Below are positions 28,019 to 36,940 of a stretch of DNA of 64,000 nucleotides, one piece after another. The position numbers and the translations under genes are program-made. Positions within the stretch are counted from its first letter, which is position 1; every line of letters starts with the position of its first letter. This DNA comes from an uncultured Oceanisphaera sp. (GTDB lineage Bacteria; Pseudomonadota; Gammaproteobacteria; Enterobacterales; Aeromonadaceae): assembly GCF_947495715.1 (NCBI RefSeq), contig NZ_CANLZU010000010.1:1-64000 (forward strand), read 5' to 3'. The notes under the pieces were generated by a model. That model was not told the origin of the DNA and did not search any database. It worked only from the letters and a program-made list of their open reading frames with translations.

Positions 28019-28441
28019 TTATGCTCCCAATCCAAACAGTGTCACTGTCATGATGCCCGCCGCCATAAACACCAGCGTCGCCACCACCGAACGCCACGAC
28101 AGCCGCCCCATGCCACAAATGCCGTGGCCGCTGGTACAGCCGTTACCCAGCCGGGCACCGATGCCGACCAGCAAGCCGGCCAGCACCAGCCTGATGACGG
28201 AAAAACGTTCCAGTGACGGGGCGGTAAAACCGTCACTGTCGAACAGAAAAAACGCCATCAGCATCAATCCCGCCACAAACGCGATGCGCCAGCGTTTATC
28301 CGGCATACTGCCAATTCCCGCAATGATTCCACTAATTCCGGCGATGCGGCCGGCAGCAAGCAGCAACAACAGGGCACTGCTGCCGATGAATATGCCGCCC
28401 AGCAATGCAGTCCAGGGGGTGAAGTTCACTATGGTCATCAC
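28019..28441 (-). CDS. YeeE/YedE half-transporter, first component
   Basis: A 140-residue membrane protein with about four helices and the signature GIGARLGNGCTSGHGICGMG near residue 95-115, where the conserved cysteines are thought to handle thiosulfate in the YeeE family. It is transcribed immediately before its partner half. Two ATG codons in a row open the gene. No regulator (BigR/ArsR) or rhodanese is adjacent, unlike many such pairs, so the substrate is inferred from family only. Confidence 0.88.
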   Translation of the reverse strand: MMTIVNFTPWTALLGGIFIGSSALLLLLAAGRIAGISGIIAGIGSMPDKRWRIAFVAGLMLMAFFLFDSDGFTAPSLERFSVIRLVLAGLLVGIGARLGNGCTSGHGICGMGRLSWRSVVATLVFMAAGIMTVTLFGLGA

Positions 28442-28609
28442 ACCACTCCATTTAAATTAGATAATGCTAATGATACCGTACGCTTTTAGTTTAGCAATGA
28501 CTTATGTATCCATAGTGGCGAATCGGTGTCCTGTTATTTACAAGACGGCGATCAGTCGGCAAGATGGGCGCCATTCGGCAAGTGTGTACTCACAAGGAAC
28601 ATCAGCACC

Positions 28610-31555
28610 ATGCAGTTACCTGCATTGAATCGCCCCCATCATCATCTGTGTTTTTTCAGGTTGGATCCGCAGTTTTGCCTGGCGCCGTTAACCGCGCTGC
28701 CCGCCGATGATATTCGCCTGCCCGATGCCGATCGCTCGCTGCTCTGTCAGCTTGATGATAACGACCGTCGCCAGCTGGAACAGCTGTGCGCCACAGAGCA
28801 AGCCGCCAGCATCGGCCTGACCATCGCCGGCCGTCGCTGGCAATGCCACCTGGCCCCTACCGAAAACCGCCACTGGCTGCTTAGTGCCGAGATGGGCAAG
28901 GTTCAACGGGACGACGAACTGGGTCTGATGGAATGGCAGCTACAGCAAGGCTGGGAGCAAGCGCCCTCGTCGCTGGCAGCCCAGATGCCGATGCTGATGG
29001 ACACCCTGATCGGTCAGCAGAACGCCGACCGGGTGATATTGTGGCGCCACTATGCGGCAGAAGAAGTGCTGCGCCCCTTGTACAGCCAGGGATTGCCCTT
29101 TTCATTGCAACCGGTCAAGGCCGAACGCCGTTATCTGCGTACCCTGCAACAAAGAGGTGGCTTGAGTTACAGCCACTGTGCCGAGCAGCCACTATTGAGT
29201 GCCTTCGGCTACCTGTCAGCCGACGGTATTCAGCATCGGCTCGATGTGCCCCTGCTGGTCGATAAGGCGATAGTCGGGCTGGTGAGTCTGGAATACCGGC
29301 GGCAACGCGCGCCGGTCACCGCCGCAGACATGCAGTTTGTTGCGGTCATCGCCGCCCGCCTGGCCGGACTCATTGCCGCACCTGCCATGCCTGCCCCCAT
29401 CGCCGATATTCATATCGGCCAGCTGACCCCGGTGCTGTCGCACCATACCGGGCAGGACTTTTTCAATCAGTTGATGCAACAACTGGCCACCCTGTGCGGC
29501 GCCGATATCGCCCTGGTGGGGTTGCAACATGCTCGAAAAGACAAGGTACGGGTGCTGTCCTGCTATACCGACAATCAGCTGCAGCCCCCGTTCAGCTATC
29601 ATCTGGCCGGAACTCCCTGTCATTTCAGCCTTCAGCCTTCAGCCAACATCTGTGTTCACCATAACCATACCGCCGAACGGTTTCCCGACGACCGGGTACT
29701 GAAGGAAAAAGGCATTCAGGCCTATATCGGCTTGTCGATAAAAGATCAGCATCAGCAGCCCATCGGCATTCTGGCCCTGCTGTTCAGGCAACCACTGACC
29801 CAGACCACCGCCCTGCAGAGTCTGTTGGATCAACTGGAAAACAGGGTAAGAGACGAACTGCTGCGCCGCCGGGATCAGGAAGCATTAATGGTGGCGGCGG
29901 CGGCCTTTGATGCCCAGGAAGGACTCTTTATCACCGATAGCCACATGCAGATACAGCGCGCCAACCAGGCCTTTGCCAACATCAGTGGCTATGAGAGCGA
30001 CCAGCTGACCGGTCGCTCGGCGTTGAACCTGCGCGCCGAGGATCCGCACAGCACCACGATAGACGCCATTGTGCACGCCATGGAGCAGCAGCATAGATGG
30101 CAGGGTGAGCAACGTCTGCTGCGCGCCGACGGTCGCGAGTTGCCGGTCAGCATTCGCATCAGCCAGGTGCGGGATGGCCTGGGCATCATGCACTATGTGT
30201 GCTGTGTTGAAGATCTCTCCGAGCAGAAGGCCGACAAGCAGCGCATCGAGCAGATGGCCTATTTCGATGAACTGACCGGCCTGCACAATCGCCGCTTCAT
30301 GGTGGAGCATATCGCCCATACGGTGGCGCTGGCCGAACATGAATCGACGCGCGGCGCCCTGTTGCTGCTCGATCTTGATGACTTCAAGAACATCAACGAC
30401 TCGCTCGGCTATGCCACCGGCGACGACCTGCTGGTGCAGGTTGCCGAACGGCTGCATGGCTTTGCCGGCCAAACGGAAGGTATCAGCCTGGCGCGCATTT
30501 CCAGCGACGAGTTCGTGCTGCTGTGTCCCGAGCTGAGCCACGGTTACACCGGTGCCAAAACCCGGGCCGAACAGCTGGCTCTGGGCCTGCGTGAACAGTT
30601 TCTGTTACCGTTTCAGCTCGGTAGCCTGCGCCTGCATCTCAGCGCCAGCATCGGCATCAGCCTGTTTCCGGTGACCGGCATGGGGCTGGAAGAATACCTG
30701 CGTCAGGCCGATACCGCCAACCACATCGCCAAGCGGGTCGCCCCCGGCAGCCATGTGTTCTTCAGCCAGGAAATGGCCGACGAGGTTCAGGAGCGGGTGC
30801 GCATATCCAATGCCCTGCAACAGGCGCTTATCAACGATGAACTGGAGCTGTATTTTCAGCCCCAGCAGCAGGTGAATGACAACCGGCCGCTGGGCGTCGA
30901 GGCACTGCTGCGCTGGCACCCGCCGGGCAAGAAGCCGATTCCGCCCGGCCACTTCATTCCGATAGCGGAAGAAACCTCGCTCATCTGCGATATCGGAGAC
31001 TGGGTGCTGCAGCAGGCCTGCAGCCGTATTCAGCGCTGGCAGAGCGAGGGCCATCAGCCGGGCCGGGTATCGGTCAACATCAGTGCCCGCCATTTTCACA
31101 GCGCCAACTTTGTTTCCCGGCTGGCGTTGCTGCTGCAACAATACCCGGCCTGTCAACACCGGCTGACGCTGGAGGTAACCGAAGGGGTGATACTGGACAA
31201 CCTACAGGAAAGCCGCACGCGCATGGCGCAAATCAAGGCGCAGGGGGTGAACCTGTCCATCGACGATTTCGGTACCGGCTATTCTTCTTTCGCCTACCTG
31301 CGGGAGCTGCCGGTGGATGAACTGAAGCTGGATCGCTCCTTTATTCAGCATATCGACAAACGGCCACAAGACAGGGCCATCATCGCCTGCCTGCTGGATC
31401 TGGCCCGTACCCTGGAAATGAGCGTGGTGGCGGAAGGCGTGGAAACCGAGCCGCAGCTGGCCACCCTGGCCGAGCTGCACTGTCCGGCCTATCAGGGCTA
31501 CCTGCGGGCGAGGCCCATGCCGGAAGCCAAGCTGCTGCGCTGGCTGGTAGAGTAA
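28610..31555 (+). CDS. GAF-PAS-GGDEF-EAL protein, probable c-di-GMP phosphodiesterase
   Basis: A 981-residue soluble signalling protein with no membrane span. After an N-terminal unknown stretch come GAF-like regions (~150-270 and ~275-420), a PAS domain (~425-545, FITDSHMQIQRANQAFANIS), a GGDEF domain (~550-710) and an EAL domain (~725-981). The GGDEF signature is degenerate (SSDEF, 631-635), so cyclase activity is unlikely; it may bind GTP. The EAL domain is complete: E764-A-L, SVNISARHF, LEVTEG, DDFGTGYSS, ELKLDRSF and VVAEGVE, so it should cleave c-di-GMP. The start at 28610 has AAGGA upstream. It is divergent from the YeeE pair. Confidence 0.9.
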   Translation: MQLPALNRPHHHLCFFRLDPQFCLAPLTALPADDIRLPDADRSLLCQLDDNDRRQLEQLCATEQAASIGLTIAGRRWQCHLAPTENRHWLLSAEMGKVQRDDELGLMEWQLQQGWEQAPSSLAAQMPMLMDTLIGQQNADRVILWRHYAAEEVLRPLYSQGLPFSLQPVKAERRYLRTLQQRGGLSYSHCAEQPLLSAFGYLSADGIQHRLDVPLLVDKAIVGLVSLEYRRQRAPVTAADMQFVAVIAARLAGLIAAPAMPAPIADIHIGQLTPVLSHHTGQDFFNQLMQQLATLCGADIALVGLQHARKDKVRVLSCYTDNQLQPPFSYHLAGTPCHFSLQPSANICVHHNHTAERFPDDRVLKEKGIQAYIGLSIKDQHQQPIGILALLFRQPLTQTTALQSLLDQLENRVRDELLRRRDQEALMVAAAAFDAQEGLFITDSHMQIQRANQAFANISGYESDQLTGRSALNLRAEDPHSTTIDAIVHAMEQQHRWQGEQRLLRADGRELPVSIRISQVRDGLGIMHYVCCVEDLSEQKADKQRIEQMAYFDELTGLHNRRFMVEHIAHTVALAEHESTRGALLLLDLDDFKNINDSLGYATGDDLLVQVAERLHGFAGQTEGISLARISSDEFVLLCPELSHGYTGAKTRAEQLALGLREQFLLPFQLGSLRLHLSASIGISLFPVTGMGLEEYLRQADTANHIAKRVAPGSHVFFSQEMADEVQERVRISNALQQALINDELELYFQPQQQVNDNRPLGVEALLRWHPPGKKPIPPGHFIPIAEETSLICDIGDWVLQQACSRIQRWQSEGHQPGRVSVNISARHFHSANFVSRLALLLQQYPACQHRLTLEVTEGVILDNLQESRTRMAQIKAQGVNLSIDDFGTGYSSFAYLRELPVDELKLDRSFIQHIDKRPQDRAIIACLLDLARTLEMSVVAEGVETEPQLATLAELHCPAYQGYLRARPMPEAKLLRWLVE

Positions 31556-31586
31556 TAACGGCAGGCCCTCATCGGATCTGCCGTTA
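31556..31586 (+). terminator. Inverted repeat after the EAL gene
   Basis: TAACGGCAG pairs with CTGCCGTTA over a 13-base loop, beginning right at the stop codon. It lacks a T run, so termination strength is uncertain. Confidence 0.5.
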
Positions 31587-31624
31587 TGGCCAGCTTGTTG
31601 CGGTCACGAGTATTCCGGCGGTCG

Positions 31625-32098
31625 TTACTTCAATACCGCCTCGATGGCCGCCTCGGCACAGGCCTGATCCAGATGGCCGCCCGGGGCGCCGCCAATCCCG
31701 ATACCGCCCACCAGTTGCTCACCCACGCGTACCGGCAGTCCGCCACCCAGCATCAGAATGTCCGGATGCATGTCGCGCAATCCGGCCAGGCCCGGTTTTT
31801 CGGCGATGAGGTTGGCATATTCGGCGGTAGACTTGCCCAGAGAAGCAGCGGTATAGGCTTTCTTGCGTGCACTTTCTATGGTGTGCGGCCCTGCCAGCTC
31901 ATCACGCGCCAGCGCCTTGAGCACACCGGAGCGATCCACCACCGCCACCGTTACATGGTAACCGTCTTTGGCACAGTGCTTGAGACCCTCGGTCACCAGC
32001 TGCTGGGCGGTGTCGGTGCCGAGCACGGCGGTGTTCACGGTCTGCGCCTGAACACCCAGGCTGGCCAGGGCCAGTAACGCCAGATATTTTTTCATCAT
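31625..32098 (-). CDS. Exported GlcG/HbpS-like (DUF336) protein
   Basis: A 157-residue protein beginning with a signal peptide (MMKKYLALLALASLGVQAQ, cleavage after ~18). The mature part is the GlcG/HbpS fold: HVTVAVVDRSGVLKALARDE, ESARKKAYTAASLGKST, GGLPVRVGEQLVGGIGIGGA. Some relatives bind haem or cob(I)alamin; most exported forms have no known role. The start at 32098 has a GGAGAGAAG ribosome site; the open frame extends 19 codons upstream without resemblance. It is convergent with the EAL gene. Confidence 0.85.
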   Translation of the reverse strand: MMKKYLALLALASLGVQAQTVNTAVLGTDTAQQLVTEGLKHCAKDGYHVTVAVVDRSGVLKALARDELAGPHTIESARKKAYTAASLGKSTAEYANLIAEKPGLAGLRDMHPDILMLGGGLPVRVGEQLVGGIGIGGAPGGHLDQACAEAAIEAVLK

Positions 32099-32208
32099 TC
32101 TTCTCTCCGTGGTCAATGTTCCGGTCACTATAACCATTCCCCTGTGCCGCTGCATTGCCGCTTTACACCAACCTAAGTAAAAATATGATCTATTTTAAAG
32201 CTGGCCAC

Positions 32209-32445
32209 GAGAGGCAACAGAGTCACCTTCCGCGACACGCCATAAACCATCCATGGGGGCTCGGGAAATGCCTTCCTTGGCATTTCACGGTCGCGGGAGC
32301 CGATCTCTGTTGCCTCTCCTTAAGCACCGCGTTGTCTGCAGGGCGTTCCCGCAGGCGACGCGGCAGCATAGGGGCGGATGAAGAGTTCTCCTTGATGCTG
32401 CAGAGTCGCCTGTGGGTACCGTCTGCGGAATATTCGGCGTTCAAG
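32209..32445. repeat. Nested-palindrome intergenic repeat, copy D (module 1 plus an inverted linker)
   Basis: Module D1 (32209-32318, minus strand) has the outer arm GAGAGGCAACAGAG/CTCTGTTGCCTCTC and a second stem CCGCGAC/GTCGCGG, with inner hairpins AAATGCC-AAGGAA-GGCATTT and CCA-TGGA-TGG. The family linker follows to ~32373. Then 32387-32445 is a second copy of the linker in reverse orientation (its complement reads GACTCTGCAGCATCAAGGAG), so the right half comes from another element by inversion or recombination. It lies between two divergent genes, unlike most copies. Confidence 0.85.
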
Positions 32446-32544
32446 AAAAAGTGTCAACATGATCAGATGCTTAACGGGGTTGGTGTTACCTCGGCAAGCA
32501 TCGAGTGATAGAATGCAAACATCTCAACATCAGCAGGATAAGTA

Positions 32545-33015
32545 ATGAAATTTTTCATTTTGGCGGTCGTCATTCTGGTCGTGGGCTTTTACATCATCAG
32601 AAATTCAAATCATAAAAAGGCGGCGGTTGAGAACATCGCGGCAGCAAACGAGTTTTTAGCCCAGAACAAAACCAATGATGATGTGCAGGAAACCGCCTCC
32701 GGTTTGCAGTATCAAATACTGACCAAAGGCGACGGCGATGTTCACCCCAGTGCCAAGTCAACGGTCACCGTGCATTACCACGGCACCCTGTTGGACGGCA
32801 CCGTATTCGACAGTTCGGTGGATCGTGGCGAACCGATCAGCTTCCCGTTAAATCGCGTCATAAGAGGCTGGACCGAAGGTGTGCAATTGATGGTCGTGGG
32901 TGACAAATTCAAGTTTTTCATCCCCTCCAAACTGGCCTACGGCAACAGCCCCGCCGGAACAATAAAACCGGGATCCTTGCTGATTTTTGAAGTGGAACTC
33001 TTGGGAATAGAGTAA
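32545..33015 (+). CDS. Membrane-anchored FKBP-type peptidyl-prolyl isomerase
   Basis: A 156-residue protein with an N-terminal hydrophobic anchor (~3-19, FFILAVVILVVGFYIIR) without a cleavage site, a short linker, and one FKBP domain (~52-156). FKBP features: VTVHYHGTLLDGTVFDSSVD, GEPISFPLNRVIRGWTEGVQ, the FIPSKLAYG loop and the C-terminal LIFEVELLGIE. Domain order resembles the catalytic half of Mip/FklB proteins without the dimerisation helices. It is probably anchored in the inner membrane facing the periplasm. Confidence 0.92.
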   Translation: MKFFILAVVILVVGFYIIRNSNHKKAAVENIAAANEFLAQNKTNDDVQETASGLQYQILTKGDGDVHPSAKSTVTVHYHGTLLDGTVFDSSVDRGEPISFPLNRVIRGWTEGVQLMVVGDKFKFFIPSKLAYGNSPAGTIKPGSLLIFEVELLGIE

Positions 33016-33024
33016 TTTCAATAG

Positions 33025-33065
33025 CGCCCTTCTTACAGTGCGCCTAGCGCAACAGTAAAAGGGCG
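33025..33065 (+). terminator. Two-part hairpin after the FKBP gene
   Basis: CGCCCTT pairs with AAGGGCG, enclosing an inner stem TGCGC-CTA-GCGCA. It lies 10 bp past the stop. There is no T run, so it may be a weak terminator. Confidence 0.5.
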
Positions 33066-33140
33066 TATGGCACTTCGGTTTTATTAGATCGAGGTGTCTG
33101 CTCAAACGGGGGAACTACACAGTCCAGCCTGCTTAACTTG

Positions 33141-33806
33141 TTATATTTTACATTGTTCATTTAATTCATAGAGCCTTTTATATTCATCAAGGCCAATAAC
33201 TAATGACTCTTTAATCTTAGCAATATCGCCGCCACCTACATTCCGTGAAGCAGCTTTCTCTACTGATTCATTATCTAGAGCCGTTATTGTAAGTTCTTGC
33301 GGAGTAGGAATAGTTCCACGGGGAAACTTACTTGATACATTATCACTGTTTTGAGCGATGCTATGAAGCTGACCGCCCAATAGAACATCAGTTACTGATT
33401 TTATGTTCTCTCTTAGTTCTAACTCACACCCAAACTCAACAATTTGATCATACAACAACCAAAAGTCTGAAAGTCTAGAATCAACGGTTCCGCCACTACC
33501 AAAACCACCAGGAAACCTCATCGCAAGCTTTAACAAGAATCGAAAATTATCTGTTCTGGCTTTCTTTAGCCCAGATATAGATTCTTCGGCTTCTTTCTTC
33601 ACTTCCTTGAGTTTTACAATATTTCCAGCCACAGAAAACTCTTGAACTTCAGAGGAAAATGAAATGATTAGTCCGATTATTGAAAACGCAACAACTAGGG
33701 AAACAAACTCACCTCCAGTTATTTGTTTTTCCTCTAGTAGGTTCATGCCAATGCAGATAATAATTATTGCAATTACTAGACCTAAGAGAGAAAGGAATAT
33801 CTTCAA
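33141..33806 (-). CDS. Orphan two-span membrane protein, AT-rich
   Basis: I do not recognise this protein. From a TTG start at 33806 (GGAG 8 bases upstream) it has 221 residues; a longer frame from 33899 lacks a ribosome site. Two hydrophobic segments lie near the N-terminus (KIFLSLLGLVIAIIIICIG; then FVSLVVAFSIIGLIISF), followed by a probable coiled coil (EVKKEAEESISGLKKARTD) and a soluble C-terminal domain with no motif I can name. Base composition is visibly AT-richer than the neighbours, with codons such as ATA, TTA and AGA common. It is flanked by repeat copies D and E. Acquisition by transfer is likely. Confidence 0.65.
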   Translation of the reverse strand: MKIFLSLLGLVIAIIIICIGMNLLEEKQITGGEFVSLVVAFSIIGLIISFSSEVQEFSVAGNIVKLKEVKKEAEESISGLKKARTDNFRFLLKLAMRFPGGFGSGGTVDSRLSDFWLLYDQIVEFGCELELRENIKSVTDVLLGGQLHSIAQNSDNVSSKFPRGTIPTPQELTITALDNESVEKAASRNVGGGDIAKIKESLVIGLDEYKRLYELNEQCKI

Positions 33807-34105
33807 TGTGTGATCTCCAAATAAATATAAAATTTTTAATACTACACATACGCATGTACGTTCATGCTCAAATTGACCCTTGATTATGCTCGGTGTCAAC
33901 GGATAAACCAGCTACAACTCATTGATTATTACTACCTTTTAAAACATCAAGTTTTCAGGCCTGCCTACTCATTCATTGTCATGACAAGTGAATTTCAAAT
34001 GAGACCATATTGGACGGAGTGACGGCGAAGTGCAATTAAAAAGCCTTGGAAAACATCGCCGTAAGCGGCGGCTTCTGCCAACAGGTCATTCCGGAGCATC
34101 TGGGA
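33807..34105. other. Intergenic stretch with no recognised feature
   Basis: About 300 bp upstream of the orphan membrane gene. The first half is AT-rich and probably holds that gene's promoter, though I cannot pick one box pair. The second half becomes GC-rich and leads into repeat copy E. Confidence 0.5.
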
Positions 34106-34494
34106 GGACAAAGGGATCTGCTCCGCCGACCTTCTGACCGCCATGGATGGCGGGAATGCCTGGACGGCAGGAGCATTTCCCGGCCGCGCCAGGGATGGCG
34201 CGGCGGAGCCTCCAGGTAGGATTGACGGCGTGTCGGCGGAGCGGGTCCTTTGTCCAACGTTTACGCCGAGATGAAAGAGCTCATTTATTTAGTTCTGCTG
34301 CGCAGAACCGGCCGGCTGAAGCGGCCTCTACAAGTCGGTTCCACTCTGCCCGCAGACTGTGCCAACAGGCGGCTCCGATACTATAAAGAGGCAACAGAGA
34401 ACGGCTCCCACGACCGTGACATGCCATGGATGGCATGTCCGAGCTTACATGGATGTACTCGTAGCATGTCGTGGGAGACGGCTGTGTTGTCTCT
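34106..34494. repeat. Nested-palindrome intergenic repeat, copy E (two modules, same orientation)
   Basis: Module E1 (34106-34255, plus strand) has the outer stem GGACAAAGG/CCTTTGTCC and TGCTCCGCCGAC/GTCGGCGGAGC. It is larger than usual, with CCGCCA-TGGA-TGGCGG, GCC-TGGAC-GGC and CCGCGCCA-GGGA-TGGCGCGG, and a decayed last hairpin. Module E2 (34387-34494, plus strand) is the cleanest copy: CTCCCACGAC/GTCGTGGGAG around GACATGCCA-TGGA-TGGCATGTC and TACA-TGGA-TGTA. The family linker lies between them (CTGTGCCAACAGGCGGCTCC). Confidence 0.9.
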
Positions 34495-34607
34495 GCACTC
34501 AAGTTGAACCGACCGGCTGAAGGTAATCAAAAGACGAGATCCTGACTTGCGTCAGGAAGACGGCTTAAAACGTAGCTGTCGATTTAGCTACCCTGCCCTT
34601 TAGCCAC

Positions 34608-34633
34608 AAAAAAACCGGCCGCAGCCGGTTTTT
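34608..34633 (-). terminator. Terminator after tkt
   Basis: AAAAACCGGC-CGCA-GCCGGTTTTT has U runs in both directions and lies ~45 bp past the tkt stop. Confidence 0.9.
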
Positions 34634-34677
34634 CATAAAGATTAACGCTCAAACTTAGGTCAGTTTACTTGCCTAAC

Positions 34678-36684
34678 TTACTTGTCTAACAGGGCGTTCG
34701 CCTTTTCTACCACGTTGTCGACGGTGAAGCCGAACAGCTTGAACAGATCACCGGCGGGAGCCGACTCACCGAAGGTAGTCATGCCGATGATGTCGCCACC
34801 GAAGCCCACATACTTGTACCAGTAGTCGGCAATGCCGGCTTCCACCGCCAGACGCTTGGTCACGGCGGCGGGCAGCACGCTTTCTTTATAGTCGGCAGAC
34901 TGAGCGTCAAACACGTCGGTACAGGGCAGAGACACTACGCGTACCTGCTTGCCGTCGGCACTCAACTGCTCTTGCGCCGCCATGGCCAGCTCGATTTCGG
35001 AGCCGGTGGCAATGATGATCAGCTCGGGCGTACCGGCACAATCTTTCAGCACATAGCCGCCCTTGGCCACGTCGGCCAGCTGGGCGTCGGTGCGATCGAT
35101 CTGACCCAGACCCTGACGAGAGAAAATCAGCGAAGTCGGGCCGTCTTTGCGCTCGATAGCCGCTTTCCAGGCCACGGCAGACTCAACCTGATCACAGGGG
35201 CGCCAGGTGCTCATGTTCGGGGTCAGACGCAGCGCAGCAATCTGCTCAACCGGCTGGTGGGTCGGGCCGTCTTCGCCCAGACCGATAGAGTCGTGGGTAT
35301 AAACGAAGAGGGAGCGCTGCTTCATCAGGGCCGCCATACGCAGGGCATTACGGGCATATTCCGTAAACATCAGGAAGGTGCCGCCGTAAGGCACAAAACC
35401 ACCGTGCAGGGCGATACCGTTCATGATGGCGCTCATGCCGAACTCGCGCACACCGTAGTGCAGGTAGTTGCCGCTGGCGTCTTCGGCGCTGATGGGCTGA
35501 GAGCCCTTGTGCATGGTCAGGTTGCTGGGGGCCAGATCGGCACTGCCGCCAAGCAGCTCGGGCAGAATGGCACCAAAAGCGTCCAGTGCGTTCTGGGACG
35601 CCTTGCGGGTGGCAATCTTGGCCGGGTTGGCCTGCAGCGTCTTGATGAAATCGGCACTTTGCGCGGCCCAGTCGGCCGGCAGCTCGCCGTTGACACGACG
35701 CTTGAACTCAGCAGCCAGCTCGGGGTGAGCGGCAGCGTAGGCGGCAAACTGCTCGTTCCACTGTGCTTCTGCAGCGTTGCCTTTTTCTTTGGCATCCCAC
35801 TCGGCATAGATGTCGGCAGGGATTTCAAACGGCGCATGGCTCCAGCCCAACTGCTCGCGGGTAGCGGCAATTTCAGCTTCGCCCAGCGGTGCACCGTGAC
35901 AGTCGTGGCTGCCGCCCTTGTTGGGCGAGCCAAAACCGATCACGGTTTTGCAGCAAATCAGGGTCGGGCGTGACGTGTCGGCACGGGCGGCGTCGATGGC
36001 GGCGGTCAGGGCGGCACTGTCGTGGCCGTCCACGTCGGCGATTACCTGCCAGCCGTAGGCTTCAAAGCGCTTGGGGGTATCGTCGCTGAACCAGCCGTCT
36101 ACTTCACCGTCAATGGAGATGCCGTTGTCATCCCAGAAGGCAATCAGCTTGCCCAGACCCAGCGTACCCGCCAGGGAGCAGGCTTCGTGGGAGATGCCTT
36201 CCATCAGACAGCCGTCACCCAGGAAGGTGTAGGTGTGGTGGTCTACCACGTCATGGCCGGGGCGGTTGAACTGGGCGGCCAGGGATTTTTCGGCGATGGC
36301 CATGCCCACGGCATTGGTGATGCCCTGACCCAGGGGGCCGGTGGTGGTTTCGATGCCCGGTGCGTAACCGTACTCCGGGTGACCCGGGGTCTTGGAGTGC
36401 AGCTGGCGGAACTGTTTGAGATCGTCGATGGACAGCTCATAGCCGGTCAGGTGCAGCAAAGAGTACAGCAGCATGGAGCCGTGACCGTTAGACAGAATGA
36501 AGCGGTCGCGGTCGGCCCAGTCGGGGTTGCCGGGGTTGTGCTTGAGGTAGTGGCGCCACAACACCTCGGCGATATCCGCCATGCCCATGGGGGCGCCGGG
36601 GTGACCGGAATTGGCTTTCTGTACCGCATCCATACTGAGTGCGCGCACGGCATTGGCCAGCACTTGACGAGAAGGCATCGACAT
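34678..36684 (-). CDS. tkt: Transketolase
   Basis: A thiamine-diphosphate enzyme that moves two-carbon units between sugar phosphates in the pentose phosphate pathway. The 668 residues fit the family. Visible: substrate histidine in [12 protein letters not shown] (~28), the TPP motif [15 protein letters not shown] through [19 protein letters not shown]-type contacts ([10 protein letters not shown]), the pyrimidine domain with the catalytic glutamate in [13 protein letters not shown], and the [19 protein letters not shown] loop. It is divergent from metK across ~250 bp, as in several gammaproteobacteria. Confidence 0.98.
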   Translation of the reverse strand: MSMPSRQVLANAVRALSMDAVQKANSGHPGAPMGMADIAEVLWRHYLKHNPGNPDWADRDRFILSNGHGSMLLYSLLHLTGYELSIDDLKQFRQLHSKTPGHPEYGYAPGIETTTGPLGQGITNAVGMAIAEKSLAAQFNRPGHDVVDHHTYTFLGDGCLMEGISHEACSLAGTLGLGKLIAFWDDNGISIDGEVDGWFSDDTPKRFEAYGWQVIADVDGHDSAALTAAIDAARADTSRPTLICCKTVIGFGSPNKGGSHDCHGAPLGEAEIAATREQLGWSHAPFEIPADIYAEWDAKEKGNAAEAQWNEQFAAYAAAHPELAAEFKRRVNGELPADWAAQSADFIKTLQANPAKIATRKASQNALDAFGAILPELLGGSADLAPSNLTMHKGSQPISAEDASGNYLHYGVREFGMSAIMNGIALHGGFVPYGGTFLMFTEYARNALRMAALMKQRSLFVYTHDSIGLGEDGPTHQPVEQIAALRLTPNMSTWRPCDQVESAVAWKAAIERKDGPTSLIFSRQGLGQIDRTDAQLADVAKGGYVLKDCAGTPELIIIATGSEIELAMAAQEQLSADGKQVRVVSLPCTDVFDAQSADYKESVLPAAVTKRLAVEAGIADYWYKYVGFGGDIIGMTTFGESAPAGDLFKLFGFTVDNVVEKANALLDK

Positions 36685-36815
36685 CTCCTGAGAACATTAA
36701 CTTGAAAGGGGTGAAGAAAACGGCGGTATTGTCCCAAAGACGGCCTGAGGGCGCAAATCTAATCTCCCAGCTCAAACGGATAGTCTAACGGATGGCCAAA
36801 CGGAGTGGGCAAACC

Positions 36816-36831
36816 AGACAGCCAGACGACT
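36816..36831 (+). promoter_or_regulatory. Weak candidate MetJ operator upstream of metK
   Basis: AGACAGCC followed directly by AGACGACT resembles two tandem 8-bp Met boxes (consensus AGACGTCT), 110 bp upstream of the metK start. metK is a MetJ target in enterobacteria. Only the second box is close to consensus, so this is tentative. Confidence 0.25.
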
Positions 36832-36940
36832 TTTTACTGGCAATCGGGCCGACGCCTCTCTAGAATAGCCATCCAGATGTTAATACCGCCGTATTCGGTG
36901 CGTCATTACACCCCAGATTAATTCAAGTTAGGAATGTATC

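Noticed and set aside
33020-33070. Possible integron attC site
   Set aside because: The hairpin lacks the RYYYAAC and GTTRRRY core pair and no integrase or cassette array is near.
36738-36940. SAM riboswitch ahead of metK
   Set aside because: No SAM-riboswitch-like multi-helix leader was recognised and gammaproteobacterial metK genes typically use MetJ instead.
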